Translations under genes and position numbers: made by a program
The notes under the pieces: model-generated
Seen by the model: the letters and a program-made list of their open reading frames with translations, nothing else
Database searches by the model: none
Told to the model about the DNA's origin: nothing
Shown here: positions 8,935 to 19,600 of the stretch, piece after piece
Position numbering within the stretch: position 1 is the stretch's first letter
How the letters are laid out: each line of letters opens with the position of its first letter
Assembly (NCBI GenBank): GCA_026225945.1
Contig: JAMJFZ010000699.1
Coordinates: forward strand, 1,005,001 to 1,069,000
Source of the DNA: Cricetomys ansorgei
Taxonomy: Eukaryota > Chordata > Mammalia > Rodentia > Nesomyidae
Direction of reading: 5' to 3'
Length of the DNA: 64,000 bases

Positions 8935-9357
8935 TAAAAAATAAGAAAGGGCACAGCAGTCAACCTCAAGGAGTTCCCAAAGGGCAAATTTGCACCAACA
9001 TGAGCAATGAGTATGAAATACTGAGATTGTGCTCGGCACTCAAAATCCATGGCTTCGTGGATCTATTAATCGGATCAATATTTGATCAAAAATATTTGGA
9101 GAACATTCTACAGAAAGTATATAGACTTTTTCTTGTTATTATTTCCTATATAATACAGTATAACTTATTACTCAAACTTTACATCGTATTAGGTATGCTA
9201 ATTAGGTAAACTTAGGAATTACTTAAAGTATACAACAGGGTATGCATGATTTATATTCAAATGCTATACCAATTGACTTCAGCATGTGCAGAAGTAGCCT
9301 AGAGGGTTGGAGAAACCTGCAACCAACCCTCATATAAATTGAGAGAAAACTGTATTA
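8935..9357 (+). mobile_element. Tigger/pogo-type DNA transposon fragment (MER44-like)
   Basis: Matches the non-autonomous Tigger segment seen as 'ttatttcctatataatacag', 'tacatcgtattaggtatgct', 'cttaaagtatacaacagggt', 'tattcaaatgctataccaat', ending in 'gagagaaaactgtatt'. The 69-codon frame at 9000-9209 lies in it and is not a gene. Strand relative to the consensus is uncertain. Confidence 0.6.
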
Positions 9358-9433
9358 TAACTCAAACTGTAAAGTAAAATCCTTTGTTTCATTACAATAA
9401 TAAATAAATAAGTACGAGAGACAATGTATTCTT

Positions 9434-9822
9434 TGCTATGATTTGAATGCGGAATGCTCCCTGCCAGACTAGGCTCCTATGTTTAGGAAATTGGTCTCTA
9501 GCTGTAGCACTGTTTGTGGAGGTGCTGGAATCTATAGGGAGTGGAGTCTAGCTCAAGGAAGTCAGTAGCTGACAGGCAAACCATGTGTATTATAACCCAG
9601 CCCCAGTTTTTGTCCAAGTTATTTGCTTTCTTATTGCCAATGTAATGTAACATATTTCACACTCCTATGGCTACAGACACAAGCAGCTCTTACTTCTACA
9701 CTTTCCCATCCATGATGGACTGTACCATTTCAAACTGTGAGACCAAATAAATCCTTATTCCATTCCATTAAATTATTTCTGTCAGGTATTTTGTCACAGA
9801 GATGATAAAAGTAACTAATACA
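9434..9822 (+). mobile_element. ERVL-MaLR LTR, solo
   Basis: Complete LTR layout: starts 'tgctatgatttgaatgcgga', includes 'aggtgctggaatctataggg', 'ccatgatggactgtaccatt', 'gtgagaccaaataaatcctt' (poly(A) signal), ends 'aaaagtaactaataca'. Flanks ttctt/gtctt could be a 5-bp duplication with one mismatch. Confidence 0.8.
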
Positions 9823-10408
9823 GTCTTCTTAATAGAAACATTCTAATTAATAGATGTGGAATAAAGGAAAGAACTAGGAAAGCATGATTACAGTGCCACA
9901 GTGACATGCACGACAGCAGCAATCCATCAATGGGTGGTATAAAGTTTAAGCAGAATAGAATGTTGCATCCTCTTGAAGTATCTTTCCCCAAAATAGTCAT
10001 TTATTTCAAGAGAGAGGAGAGAAAGTGTAAATTTATGTTGGGGAACCCTGACAGAAGCCACATTATCCAGATAATAAGTTTAACACCCCAATAATAAACA
10101 GTGATACAGGAGTACCTCGATATGTTGGGCCGAGGAAGTCCAACACTATGTAACTTCAATGTAATAATGAAAAAAAATCATGCAAAACCAAAGTAATGCG
10201 CCATTCTACAAATAGCAGATTTATGCTCATATGATAAAGTGCCATAGATTGAGGAGACTAAGAAAGTATGAGGATCAATTGGAATCGAGAGACTAGGATT
10301 GTAGTAGGAACAGAAAAAAAGACATTAGTGAAAAAAAAACTAGCAAAATGCGAATAAAGTTTATAATCTATTGTATTGTGCTGAGGTTAATGTATTAATT
10401 TTGAGGAC
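9823..10408. other. Unassigned AT-rich sequence
   Basis: The stretch from 10108 ('caggagtacctcgatatgtt') has a faint likeness to Tigger ends but lacks enough matches to call. Nothing else seen. Confidence 0.4.
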
Positions 10409-10794
10409 TGTACTGTTGAGTTTTGTCAACTTGACACAAATTATGTATATCTGGGAGACAGGGAAGAAAGAATCCTAATTGAGAAATTTGCTCCATAAGA
10501 TTTGTCTGTAGGCAAGTCTATATGTCGTTTCTTGATTAATGGTTGATATAGGAGGGTTCAGATCACTGAGGAGTGGTGCCACTGAGGTGGTGGTCCTCAG
10601 TGCTGTAAAAGAGCAGACTGAGAAAGCAATGAGAGGCAAGCCAGTAAGCATCACTTGTCCGTGGCCTCTGTACCAATTCCTGCCTCCAAATTTCTGTCTT
10701 GAGTTCCTGCCCTGACTACCATCACTGATGGAGTATAAGCTGAGAGCCATGTCAGGGTATTTTATTACATCAATAGAAACAAAGACCTAACCAT
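10409..10794 (+). mobile_element. ERVL-MaLR LTR (MT-like), solo
   Basis: Rodent MaLR order: 'ttttgtcaacttgacacaaa', 'tccataagatttgtctgtag', 'ttcttgattaatggttgata', 'gcaagccagtaagcatcact', 'agttcctgccctgactacc', end near 'aaacaaagacctaacc'. Same subfamily type as 12892-13293. A 91-codon minus-strand frame is incidental. Confidence 0.8.
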
Positions 10795-10829
10795 ACTAAA
10801 ACAAAGACCTTATCATAATTATGTAAAGC

Positions 10830-10925
10830 ATTGATTGACCTGGGAGAAGCTGCTTGAAATATGTGTATCACTTTTCTGTGGTGATTTTGCAACTTCTCTG
10901 TAAATATGACTTTATTTCAAGATGA
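10830..10925 (+). mobile_element. Possible L1M 3' terminus
   Basis: 'gcaacttctctgtaaatatg' followed by 'actttatttcaagatg' resembles the last ~50 bp of L1M before its A-tail. Short and diverged. Confidence 0.35.
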
Positions 10926-11034
10926 GAATGTTTGAAGTATTACAGCATCCTGTAGTTTCCACTAAAGACATACATTTGTATATCATAAGAAATTATGTTA
11001 GATTAAAAGTTAGAATCCAAGAATGGCAAAATCG

Positions 11035-11036
<2 letters not shown>

Positions 11037-11082
<46 letters not shown>
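11037..11082. repeat. (CA)n microsatellite, pure
   Basis: Uninterrupted CA run of about 22 repeats; purity suggests it is still length-variable. A chance open frame (10922-11227) reads through it. Confidence 0.97.
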
Positions 11083-11144
11083 AAACAAACAACAACATCA
11101 TCAAAAATCTCCCAAGAAAGGAACAGAATCTGCCAGAGTCAGTG

Positions 11145-11200
11145 TAACTACTGGCATTCCAGGCCAGCCTGGTGTACTGAGTGAGTCTATAATTTTGAAT
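11145..11200 (+). mobile_element. B1 fragment
   Basis: 'ttccaggccagcctggtgta' followed by 'ctgagtgagtct' matches the middle of B1 only. Confidence 0.5.
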
Positions 11201-11713
11201 GCAAGGCTAGGAGAGGTTCAGGTATAGGCAGAAGAGATGGAACATGGAGTAAATTAGAAGAAAGCCTAGTGATGTATTCCAAAACCTCAGGCATCTTTCC
11301 TCTTTAGTATCTGTGCTCTCTTCTGCATACTAATTTGAGACTGGTTGTCAGTAAAGTCCTTAAAATCATATAGTCAAAGCAACTAGAAAGTAGAAACTTG
11401 GGTGACGGCAACCAAGGAAAAGCAAGGAAAGGCAGGAACCAGTGAATTAAGAAGAAAGAAGCTGAGCTAGAACAACAGAATGTTAGTAAAAGAGCACCCA
11501 CTTCAGAATCCAACACTCAGGGCTAGATTCTAACTCTTCACCTTGCTTGTTGGCTATGTAAATCCTGGTCAGTACAGAGAAAGGTAAATGCTATTGAGTC
11601 TCTCTAAACCCACAATTCTTTGTGTATCAAACGGATATCAAACATCCACACTGCCATGCTGTGTATAAGGTTCAAGAGCATAACATATACAAAGAACCTG
11701 GCACAGTGTAAAC
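11201..11713. other. Unassigned sequence
   Basis: About 500 bp with no named repeat. A 70-codon minus-strand frame (11304-11516) lacks coding features. Confidence 0.4.
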
Positions 11714-12038
11714 TGTACTAGCATGCTGCTGTGGCGGCTCAGCAAGGAGACACAGAGACATAATCATAGGTGCAAATACTTCCAGACCTCAGCAGAGGGA
11801 ACCATCATCCTGGCGGGCGCCATACTGGACATTGGAACCCTGAGCATCTGAGTTGAGGTGTTTTTATTGATTCAGAACTCCTCAGGTGTTCTACTGATAG
11901 CAATGCAGATCATGACCAATCAAACATCCCCCACATAAATCCAACTCCTGCAGATAATACAAAGGCCTAGATAGCCCCTCACCCAATGGTGCACAAAACA
12001 ATCATTTTATATATCACTAAAAATAAACTTCTGCAACA
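11714..12038 (-). mobile_element. Solo LTR of the 3549-5564 ERV family
   Basis: Reverse complement aligns throughout with the LTRs at 3549 and 5235: plus-strand landmarks are 'ctcctcaggtgttctactga', 'gcccctcacccaatggtgca' and 'ctaaaaataaacttctgcaaca'-type end (the TGTTGCAGAAG start on minus). Flanks GTAAAC (11708-11713) and GTAACC (12039-12044) form a 6-bp duplication with one mismatch. No internal sequence remains, so the two LTRs recombined. Confidence 0.85.
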
Positions 12039-12891
12039 GTAACCCTCCTGTGTTTGTTTAGAATCCACCCCTGGAAGTTAAGAAAAAAATAATTCTTGGA
12101 TAAACATCCTCCAAAAGAAAAAAATCCCTGAGAGTTTGGCTCTCAGGAGATGTAAATGAGGTTTCTAGTCACCTCAGACAGCTGCTTCAACACCATCAGA
12201 GGACAAGTATCTCAGTAAACCGGACCTACTGGATGCTTTCAAATGATGTCCTCCTGTTGAAAGTCAATACAAGGCAGTGCTGCCTTGTGACCAACTGGCT
12301 CCTCACTGGCTGCTTCAAGGAAAGAAGATACAAAACAAATAATTCCTCGATGAGCTGTCCAGGTCATACTAGAATAGATGAAGGCCATCAGGAGACAGTG
12401 CTTTGAACAGAAGTGACTTTTTCCTATATTCCTTTAGGGTCTTCTGGTTGTCAAGGGTTATGAATTTTGCATCAGCTGCTGCTACGCTGGATGCCAGGGC
12501 TAGAACGCTGTTTCTTCCTCACTGATTCCTAATTCTGATCCCGAATTAAGCACAATACTATGTAAATAGCTTAGTGTCAATGCAGAACATCCCCAGTAAG
12601 CATTTATCCCTAGATGGCGTCTGAGGCTTGTTCAGCACGTTTTGGATTTATTATTCTCCATGGTTGTTGAAACCTAGAGGAATGAAAATCCAACCTAACA
12701 GTAGTATAACTATAGCTAATTTAAGAAGGGAAGTTTGCTGTACATGTATAAAATAATGTTTTCCAAAATGATATAAGTGATTTTAAAATTACTTACTGCC
12801 TCATACTATCCTTATGAATTATTCACACTTTTCCTTTTCCTTCCTTTAACACAACCAAAGAGGGGAAAAATGTAAGGAGGAGAATGATAGC
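12039..12891. other. Unassigned sequence
   Basis: About 850 bp with moderate GC and no repeat family recognised; no open frame of note. Confidence 0.4.
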
Positions 12892-13293
12892 TGTCTTATG
12901 ACAATTTGACACAAGTCAGAGTTACCTGAAAGTAGGGAGCCTCAAATGAGAAAATGCTTCCATAAAATCCAGCTGTGAGGCGTTTTTAAATGAGTAATTG
13001 GTGGAGGAAGGCTCAGCACATTGTAGGTGGTGCCATCTCTGGACTGGCAGTCCTGGGTTCTATAAGAAAGCAGGCTGAGGAAGCCCATGAGAAGCAAGCC
13101 AGTAAGCAGCACCCCTCCATGGCCTCTGCATCAGCTCCTGCCTCCAGGTTCCTGCCCTGTTTGAGTTCCTGTCCTGACTTCTTCAGTGATGAACTATCAT
13201 GTGGAAGTGTAAGCCAAATAAATCCTTTCCTCTCCACCTTGCTTTGGTCATGGTGTTTCATCACAGCAGTAGAAACCCCAACTAACTAAGACA
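12892..13293 (+). mobile_element. ERVL-MaLR LTR (MT-like), solo
   Basis: Best preserved MaLR in the window: 'tggtggaggaaggctcagca', 'ggtggtgccatctctggact', 'gggttctataagaaagcagg', 'gcaagccagtaagcagcacc', 'gtaagccaaataaatccttt', end 'actaactaagaca'. The 99- and 83-codon frames over it are incidental. Confidence 0.85.
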
Positions 13294-13329
13294 AGGAGTC
13301 TATGTTCCTTACTGCATGATTTATTTAAT

Positions 13330-13386
13330 ATATATGTATATGTGTATGTGTGTGTTTGTGTGTGTGTGTGTGTGTGTATGTGTGTT
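13330..13386. repeat. (TA)(TG)n microsatellite
   Basis: TATATATG passing into TGTG repeats; abuts the 3' end of a minus-strand L1, where tails commonly expand. Confidence 0.9.
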
Positions 13387-13795
13387 GATCAAATCCATCC
13401 CCATTCCCTCTCCTTCAACTCCACCTTTATCTCCTTAACCACTTCTTTCCCCTCCCAACTTCATGTGCTCTTTTGTACCCACTAAAGTCCACTTAGTACT
13501 ACCAGTATGTGCATGAGTGTAGAATCATTTACTGGAGCACAGATAGCCTTGCAGAGGCCACATCATTAAAGAAAATTGATGGTCCCACCCCAACAGCTAC
13601 CAATTGGCAATAGCTTCTCAGCTAGGGCTAGAACTTCCTTGGCCCCTCCCCTGCCCATGTTGGGATTTTGGCTGGCTTGATTTTGTGCAGGTCTTGTGTA
13701 TGTGGTCTCAGCTGTTGTGAGTTCATGTGCACAACTGCACTGTCAGTTTTTTGTTTCACTGAAGACGACTACTCCTTCTGGCTCTTGATTATTAA
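13387..13795 (-). mobile_element. Rodent L1 (Lx-like) 3' UTR
   Basis: Antisense L1 3' UTR: 'ccatccccattccctctcct', 'acccactaaagtccacttag', 'cactggagcacagatagcct', 'taccaattggcaatagcttc', 'ttttgtgcaggtcttgtgta', 'ctccttctggctcttg'. 5'-truncated. Confidence 0.8.
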
Positions 13796-14184
13796 ATTTT
13801 TTCTTTTATTTAAAAAATAAATTTAAAATTATAAATTTCATATTTCATAAATATATTTTACTTTGAAAATAAAAAGGAATGTTTTAAAAATCAACTGCAT
13901 TGATGCAGGTCTTAGAGTCATATGTTCGATGGTGTCTATCCTCGTGGTCCATTTGGAAGTATGAATGGAACGTTTCCCACACACAATCAAGAACATTCTA
14001 TGTTGTAAACACAGGGTGAAGGTTGTGATGTTGCCACTAAAGTAAGAACAAGAAATGGAGAAAGTACGTGAATTTCTGAAGATCTACTAATTCTTAAACT
14101 TTATTCTAAGTTTTGTATTGAAAGGATGAGAACATATATTCATTCTAATTTTCCTAAGAATCATTGGAATTACATTTTATTGCC
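13796..14184. other. AT-rich spacer, unassigned
   Basis: Very AT-rich at 13800-13900; no family recognised. Confidence 0.4.
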
Positions 14185-14328
14185 TCATTTTCAAAATGAC
14201 AAGACTTGCAGTGGTTACATATTAGTTAATTTGCTCATGGCCACGCAGACAGCATAGGGTAAGGCCACAGTTCAGTCCCATCTCTGACTCAAAAGTCTGT
14301 GCTCTTTTCTCTGTACCATATTGGTATC
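14185..14328 (-). mobile_element. MIR SINE
   Basis: Reverse of the MIR core and head: 'cattttcaaaatgacaagac', 'tttgctcatggccacgcaga', 'acagttcagtcccatctctg', 'aaaagtctgtgctcttttct'. An ancient mammalian SINE. Confidence 0.75.
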
Positions 14329-14399
14329 TAAAAATATGTTTCTTCAGATCTAGAGCAGGAAATTCACATGATGATCCTGGAATATTTTATCATGCCTAG

Positions 14400-14825
14400 C
14401 AAGGAAGCTTTCAAAGACGACCAGGTTTATGTGAAAAGGACTCAGAAGCCTATTTAAGCAGGGTCCCAGTTGCCAAGGAGGGGACAATGTTAGCCTCAAG
14501 ATGAAGTGAGGAGATTTAGAACATCTAATGTGCTTAAATCCATGAGTTCATCGTTTTGTAATACTCAGTGAATGAGTGGGTCTAGGATTACAAAGTAGAG
14601 ACATCCAAATATCTTTTCTTAACAGAGACCATAAAACCACACATGATGTAGTGTTATCAAAAACTAAACACAATGCAAATAAGTAAATAAATAAACTCTA
14701 TGAGGTGACTCTGATTAAACCTCTCTAAAACCAGCTACTAATATAAAAGCAGTTCCAATACACAAAACTTAGTGACACAAAACCCAGATTGCAGGAAATA
14801 CTACAAGAAAAGCAACCCATTTTTA
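14400..14825 (+). mobile_element. Possible L1ME 3' UTR
   Basis: Text such as 'aaatccatgagttcatcgtt', 'gattaaacctctctaaaacc' and 'gaaatactacaagaaaagca' is in the style of L1ME 3' UTRs (compare 17240-18275), but the match is loose. Confidence 0.4.
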
Positions 14826-14837
14826 CAGAAAAAAAAT

Positions 14838-14933
14838 CTGTAGACCAGGCTGGCCTTGAACACACAGACCTCTGCCTGCCTCTGCCTCCCGAGTGCTGGG
14901 ATTACAGGCACATGCCACCACTACCTGACTTAA
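14838..14933 (-). mobile_element. B1 SINE, 5'-truncated
   Basis: 'tgtagaccaggctggccttg', 'tctgcctcccgagtgctggg', 'attacaggcacatgccacca': clean B1 antisense, well conserved, so comparatively young. Confidence 0.9.
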
Positions 14934-15099
14934 ACATTTCTTGATATTGTAGATTTTAATGAATCTTTATTCATTTTTACACAATAATGGACATGGGTAT
15001 ATTTTTAAGAGTCATAATACTTTAGAAATATATATGTAAATATATACATTTACAAATAAAATGTAATGTCTGCAATTTGTTTCATGATATTACATAAAG

Positions 15100-15245
15100 A
15101 AAAAAAGCACATGTAAATATAGAAAAAAATAACAGTAGCCACACATGGTTATTATCGAGGCTGAGTGGTGAGTATACGGGCTCATTACATAATTATATCT
15201 AATTTTATATGTGATTAAAATTTTCATCATTAAAATTATTTCTAC
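15100..15245 (+). mobile_element. Possible L1M 3' terminus
   Basis: 'gagtggtgagtatacgggct' then 'cattacataattatatctaa' and 'attaaaattttcatcattaa' resemble the L1M end (gatgggtacacgggggttcatta...tttcataataaaa). Confidence 0.45.
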
Positions 15246-15589
15246 ATAATAAACATATTTAATTTCAAGGTACATATAAAGACATTTAGACCAAATTCCA
15301 TTTCTTAGAATTAATCCACTGATACATGGTAAAGTCATGCCATATTGCATATGGTAGTTATATAAATCAAATATATACATTTACCAAATAGAGGGGGGAG
15401 AAAGAAAAGACAGGAGCAGAGCTAGAGACTAAAAGACAGGAGAAGAGAGCACAGCCACTGAAATGATATCACAGGTTGTTTCCACTATTCTATTCAGTGC
15501 TTCTGTTGTGTCATAGGGAGAAGCTAAGGGGGAAGCTGTGACTGTGGTACTTCATCAGTAAATTCCGGTTCAAAAGTTTGTGTTAGCTA
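15246..15589. other. AT-rich spacer, unassigned
   Basis: No element recognised in 340 bp. Confidence 0.35.
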
Positions 15590-15870
15590 TAGTCTATTCA
15601 TTTTCACTACTGTAAAGTAATCCACAGTGTAAATATACTGCAATCTATTCACTGTTGAGAGACATCTGAGTTATTTCTAGTATTTAAACAGCATAAATTA
15701 ACTCATGTTCTAAAGGAATTATTGTGCCCCATGTCTTAGGCTGACCATACACAATAGAATTTCTGAGTAGCAGGTAAGATATTTATTTATCTTTGGCATA
15801 TACTACCAAAGAGCTTCCCAAACTGGTTATGGTAATTTATGGAGTATATAAGTTGAATTGATTGTTCAAA
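15590..15870 (-). mobile_element. Ancient L1M 3' region
   Basis: Antisense L1M: 'ctactgtaaagtaatccaca', 'ctattcactgttgagagaca', 'gaatttctgagtagcaggta', 'aaagagcttcccaaactggt'. The last two correspond to the well known 'gaattgctgggtcatatgg' and 'actgttttccaaagtggc' blocks. Confidence 0.7.
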
Positions 15871-16214
15871 TATACATTAACAAGAATAGAAGCAAAACTC
15901 TAGTTTGGTTCACATAAGCAGTGACAATTTGATTGATATCTCTTTATTAATTAAAATTAAAGGCATGTGCCACTATTTACCTAATGTGTTTATTCAGATT
16001 TCCTATGACAAATTCCTACTGGAGTTTCAGTTAATTTTAAAATAACAGTATATCCCCACGTTGATTCTGATTACTAAGCAAGACTTACCAACTGTGATCC
16101 TTACAAGTGACACTCAAAAAATTAGACTCAGTGTCAATGCTCAAGAGCCACTGTGTTCCATCAATCTGATATATCTGGCAAAATTATTTCTTTTGACATG
16201 AAATTCTGTTAGTC
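15871..16214. other. Unassigned AT-rich sequence
   Basis: No feature recognised. Confidence 0.35.
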
Positions 16215-16745
16215 TTATTTTACATTCTGTTTAAGTATATAAACTTTAGAGGTAAAGGAGATCTCCAACCCAGACCCAAGGACCACCCTGGAAGAGGAGG
16301 CAGAAAGACTGTGAGAACCAGGCATCAGGGAAGACTAGAAGGGAACAGTGTCTCCTAGTCATCTCCACAATGCTGCACTAAGTAGCCTTGGATGCCTGCA
16401 CAAGATCAAACTGGTCAACATTCTAGCACAGAGAAGGTAAAAGCTCACAAGTCCCCACCTTACACTGAAGAGTTATGGATAGTTGATGGTTTCTAGGGGA
16501 GGGAAAGTCAGTTTTCTTCAATGGTATAGTCACTGGTAGTTTGACCAATTTCTGGTGGACGGTCTCATACACAGGTTTATTGGCAGCATAAACTAGACTA
16601 ATTGAGTTATAAAAAAGGGGAGTATAAAGTTGTGGGAGTAGAGATATAAGGTGGATCTAGGATAAGTTAGAGAGTGGGATGGGAAGTGAATATGATCTAA
16701 ATACATTTAAAGAAATACTCAAATAATAAAAATATTTTTAAAAGA
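16215..16745 (+). mobile_element. Rodent L1 (Lx-like) 3' UTR and tail
   Basis: Sense copy of the L1 3' UTR seen antisense at 13387: 'gaacagtgtctcctagtcat', 'cctgcacaagatcaaactgg', 'agttatggatagttgatggt', 'ggggagggaaagtcagtttt', 'gtgggatgggaagtgaatat', then an A/T-rich tail. 5'-truncated. Confidence 0.8.
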
Positions 16746-17239
16746 AAAGGGGAGGGAAATTATAAATAAATAAACCAAACAAGAATTGTATGTAGCCTCA
16801 GAGGTAAATTTAAGAAACCACATTGATGAAACCAAGCAAAAGAAACATAAAAAAGAAGCAGTAAAATATTCATTGTAACGTGTGATGGGGTAATCACTAT
16901 ATTCCTGGCTGTTGGCCAAGGCAACATGAGATTTGTATGATTCTTACTCTTCACCAACACTAGCACCATGTTTGTTTGTTTCAGATTGGTACAGGTAGAA
17001 AAAGCAGAGCTTTCCTAACATTTGAGGACTTTGGACTCCTCCCACCATATTGGTAAGTCCTTCTCTCCAGACAAATATCCAGGTTTATGCTTTATGATAG
17101 TAAATGAAATATGTATACACTTTAATTTTACTTTGAAATGTCAGTACAAGATTATTGTTTTCTCTTTTGAAAAACATAAATTTCTAAATCATTCCCTACT
17201 AAGAAAAGATATGATAACCTAGTACCAACAAAGAAACCT
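16746..17239. other. Unassigned AT-rich sequence
   Basis: Three 66-69 codon frames lie here on both strands with no domain or codon signal. Confidence 0.35.
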
Positions 17240-18275
17240 AGGACTGGGTAGTACTGTCTGCTACCATTGCAATCAAGGAGAACTAGTGCTCTTTAGAATA
17301 CATTTGACATCTGGGTTTGGAATTGTACAAAATGAGCTTGAAACTTTTGTCAAAATAGAAATCAAGGAAGCTATCAAGACAAAAGGAAGAAAAACTCATG
17401 GAAATGATTCTCAGTAGCCTATAATGATATAATTTTATAAAAAAAATAGTAACAGCTATAGTGGATCAAAACACATGAAATATATAAAAATCCATGAGTT
17501 CATAGCAATACTTAAATGGCTTGATTGACCATTAGTGAAGGTTGCTAGGATACCAACTCATTCTGAAAATTGGTATTTTTAAAGGGAATATCTCAAATAA
17601 TTATCCTGCCTTTTTGGTTTACACTGTCATTCAAGGTAACTAAATGGTTGGTGAATAAAGTTCTTCTTTATAGAAAAATTGAACTAATAGATGTTGGAGA
17701 AATACCAGAATTAGAAAAAGTGCCCCTTTGTAACCTTTAATGAAATAATGGGCCTAAACTATAATCACAATGGCTGCTGAAAGCTTTAGGCAAAGGGACA
17801 AAGGGGCCCTCTATAATGGAACACTTCAGATGACACCATTTGAACCCACCAAACAATCATACTATCACTAAACACAAGGTAAGCAGAGTTGATTTATAAA
17901 GTGATGTTGAGAAGAATTTTCACCACCCACCCACAGTTTAACTTGAATCATCTAATCAAAGACTATACATACAGCTAAAAGATTACTAGAAATAGAAGGA
18001 CTAGAGTAAAACTCAACAACTCAAGAGAAAAATCAGATAAATTGAGAATGTGAGACATTATTTGGGACAAAAGTTCTGATTTTTCTGACAACTCAAAATC
18101 AGTGAGTTATAAGATATAACCAAATATACAAACACTTGGATCTTCTTTGGATTCTGTTTCAAGTGATCCAATAAAAATATACATCTTGAAGAAAATCAGA
18201 AAATTTTGAATATGGGTTGAATATTAAGTAATACTTATAAATTATTCATTTTGTGATATTTGGTTATAGATACAT
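17240..18275 (+). mobile_element. L1ME-type 3' UTR, long
   Basis: Several blocks in the order of ancient L1ME 3' UTRs: 'aaatccatgagttcatagca', 'gttgctaggataccaactca', 'ctttttggtttacactgtca', 'tgagacattatttgggacaa', 'gaatatgggttgaatattaa', 'cattttgtgatatttggtta'. Noncoding and highly diverged. Confidence 0.55.
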
Positions 18276-18319
18276 AGATAGAGAAGATAGACAGATAGTT
18301 AGACAGACAGATATATATT

Positions 18320-18512
18320 CTTTCACTTAGCTTTCCATTGTTCTGACAAACATACCCAAGAAAATGAACTTAAAACACAAAGGATTTATTTTTGCTTACA
18401 GTTGAAGGGTTTCAGGCCATAGTCACTTGGCTCCATCCATCACTGTGAGTCTTCAGTGAGGCAGAACTTCATGAGAGGGAAGGCAGGGCAAAGCTGCTCT
18501 CACAATGTCCAG
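18320..18512 (-). mobile_element. MaLR LTR piece 1 (3' part, antisense)
   Basis: Antisense text 'aaaggatttatttttgctta', 'tcaggccatagtcacttggc', 'gtgaggcagaacttcatgag', 'gcaaagctgctctcacaatg', 'tccaggaagcagagag'. Continues at 18756 and 19601 with two interruptions. Confidence 0.7.
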
Positions 18513-18582
18513 GAAGCAGAGAGAAAGAAAGAAAGAAAGAAGAAAAGAAAGAAACAAAGAAAGAAAAGAATCAAAGAAAGAG

Positions 18583-18623
<41 letters not shown>

Positions 18624-18755
18624 GAGGGAGGGAGGGAGGGAGGGAGGGAGGGAGGAAGAAAGGAAGGAAGGAAGGAAGGAAGGAAGGAAGGAAGGAAGGA
18701 AGGAAGGAAGGAAGGATGGAACGAAGGAAGGAAGGAAGGAAGGAAAGAAAAAGCA
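18513..18755. repeat. 243-bp polypurine tract: (GAAA)n-(GA)n-(GGGA)n-(GGAA)n
   Basis: Almost pure purine on the plus strand, passing from GAAA through GA and GGGA to GGAA units. Arises within the MaLR at its GAGAGA-rich site. It produces overlapping 'K/E/R' and 'S/F/L/P' open frames of up to 148 codons (18453-18899) that are not genes. Mirror-symmetric purine runs of this kind can form triplex DNA. Confidence 0.95.
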
Positions 18756-18805
18756 AGCATAGGGAAGGGTCCAGGGATAAGATCTGCCATTACAGAGCAT
18801 GTCCC
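18756..18805 (-). mobile_element. MaLR LTR piece 2
   Basis: 'gggtccagggataagatctg' and 'agagcatgtcccc' match the MaLR antisense segment before its usual 'agtgacctacttcc', which is replaced here by inserted DNA. Confidence 0.6.
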
Positions 18806-19600
18806 CTGTTGACATTGATTCAGGGTAAAAGCCATTTATTCTTTTGCCTAATTCAATCCTAGTCCTAGTCCTGGAGCCCTGGACCATTTTGGCCTGCATA
18901 AAATCTAATCTTAAGCCTAGAAGTAGAAGGCTTCATCTTCCATACAAGCCTCTGAGACTTGCTGCTGACTTAGCCACTCTATCTCCTTCTTAAATCAGCT
19001 CTTCTGGTTGGCTGGTTCAACTCACTCACTGTCTGGCTCAAACTCTTCTCTAAGCCACTGGCTGAAACTGACCTTCTGAGCTGGCTGACTGTTTCTGACT
19101 GAACTTTTCTGACTCTGGCTTACTCAGGCTGGCTCTCTGGCTTCCTCAGACTGAACTGCTCTGCATGACTTCAGACTGACTTATTCTTCCCATCTGATAT
19201 TGACTTCCTCTGCTGAACTACCTCCGTGTCTCTGCTTCAGACTCCTCAGACCACCTTGACTACTTGCCTCATACTGCCTCTGTGCCTTATCCTTTGTGTG
19301 TCTATGAGCTCTGATTCCTACCTCCCAAATTCTGGGATTAAAGGACTACATCACCACTGCCTTCTGATTACTGGGATTAAAGGTGTGTACTAGCATTCGT
19401 AACATTCTTTCTACATTCCATTTGGACCACACATCTCTTCATATAGACTTCTGGATGTAATCCCTTCATATAGAACCTTGGATTTGATCCCTTACTAGAT
19501 ATCACACAGGCCTTTCAATATGATCCTTTTCCAGAGCAGCCATGTTGCTGGATTAAATGATTAAATATTCTTCTGTACTTTCCAGTGGCTCACAACAGTT
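18806..19600. other. Unassigned ~795-bp insertion in the MaLR, with CTGACT-rich core and B1 piece
   Basis: MaLR sequence stops after 'gcatgtcccc' and resumes near 'cctacagtttccatcacctc', so this block is an insertion. Plus strand opens TGTTGACATTG and closes GGCTCACAACA, LTR-like, but no target duplication is obvious. 18990-19200 is a quasi-repeat of CTGACTG/GGCTGGCT/CTGAACT motifs. The 3' part has paired 'cttcatatag' motifs at 19436 and 19465. No coding potential. Confidence 0.5.
19300..19402 (-). mobile_element. B1-related fragment, partly duplicated
   Basis: 'ttctgggattaaaggactac' and 'attactgggattaaaggtgt' are two copies of the same B1 antisense segment ('gtgctgggattaaaggcgtg') about 50 bp apart, so this is a partial tandem duplication. 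Confidence 0.65.

Noticed and set aside
10108..10400. Tigger1-like transposon end
   Set aside because: Only the first ~12 bases resemble a Tigger terminus; the remainder does not follow the consensus.
18453..18899. 148- and 118-codon open frames on both strands
   Set aside because: Translation of a GAAA/GA/GGGA/GGAA tract; pure low-complexity K/E/R or S/F/L/P strings.
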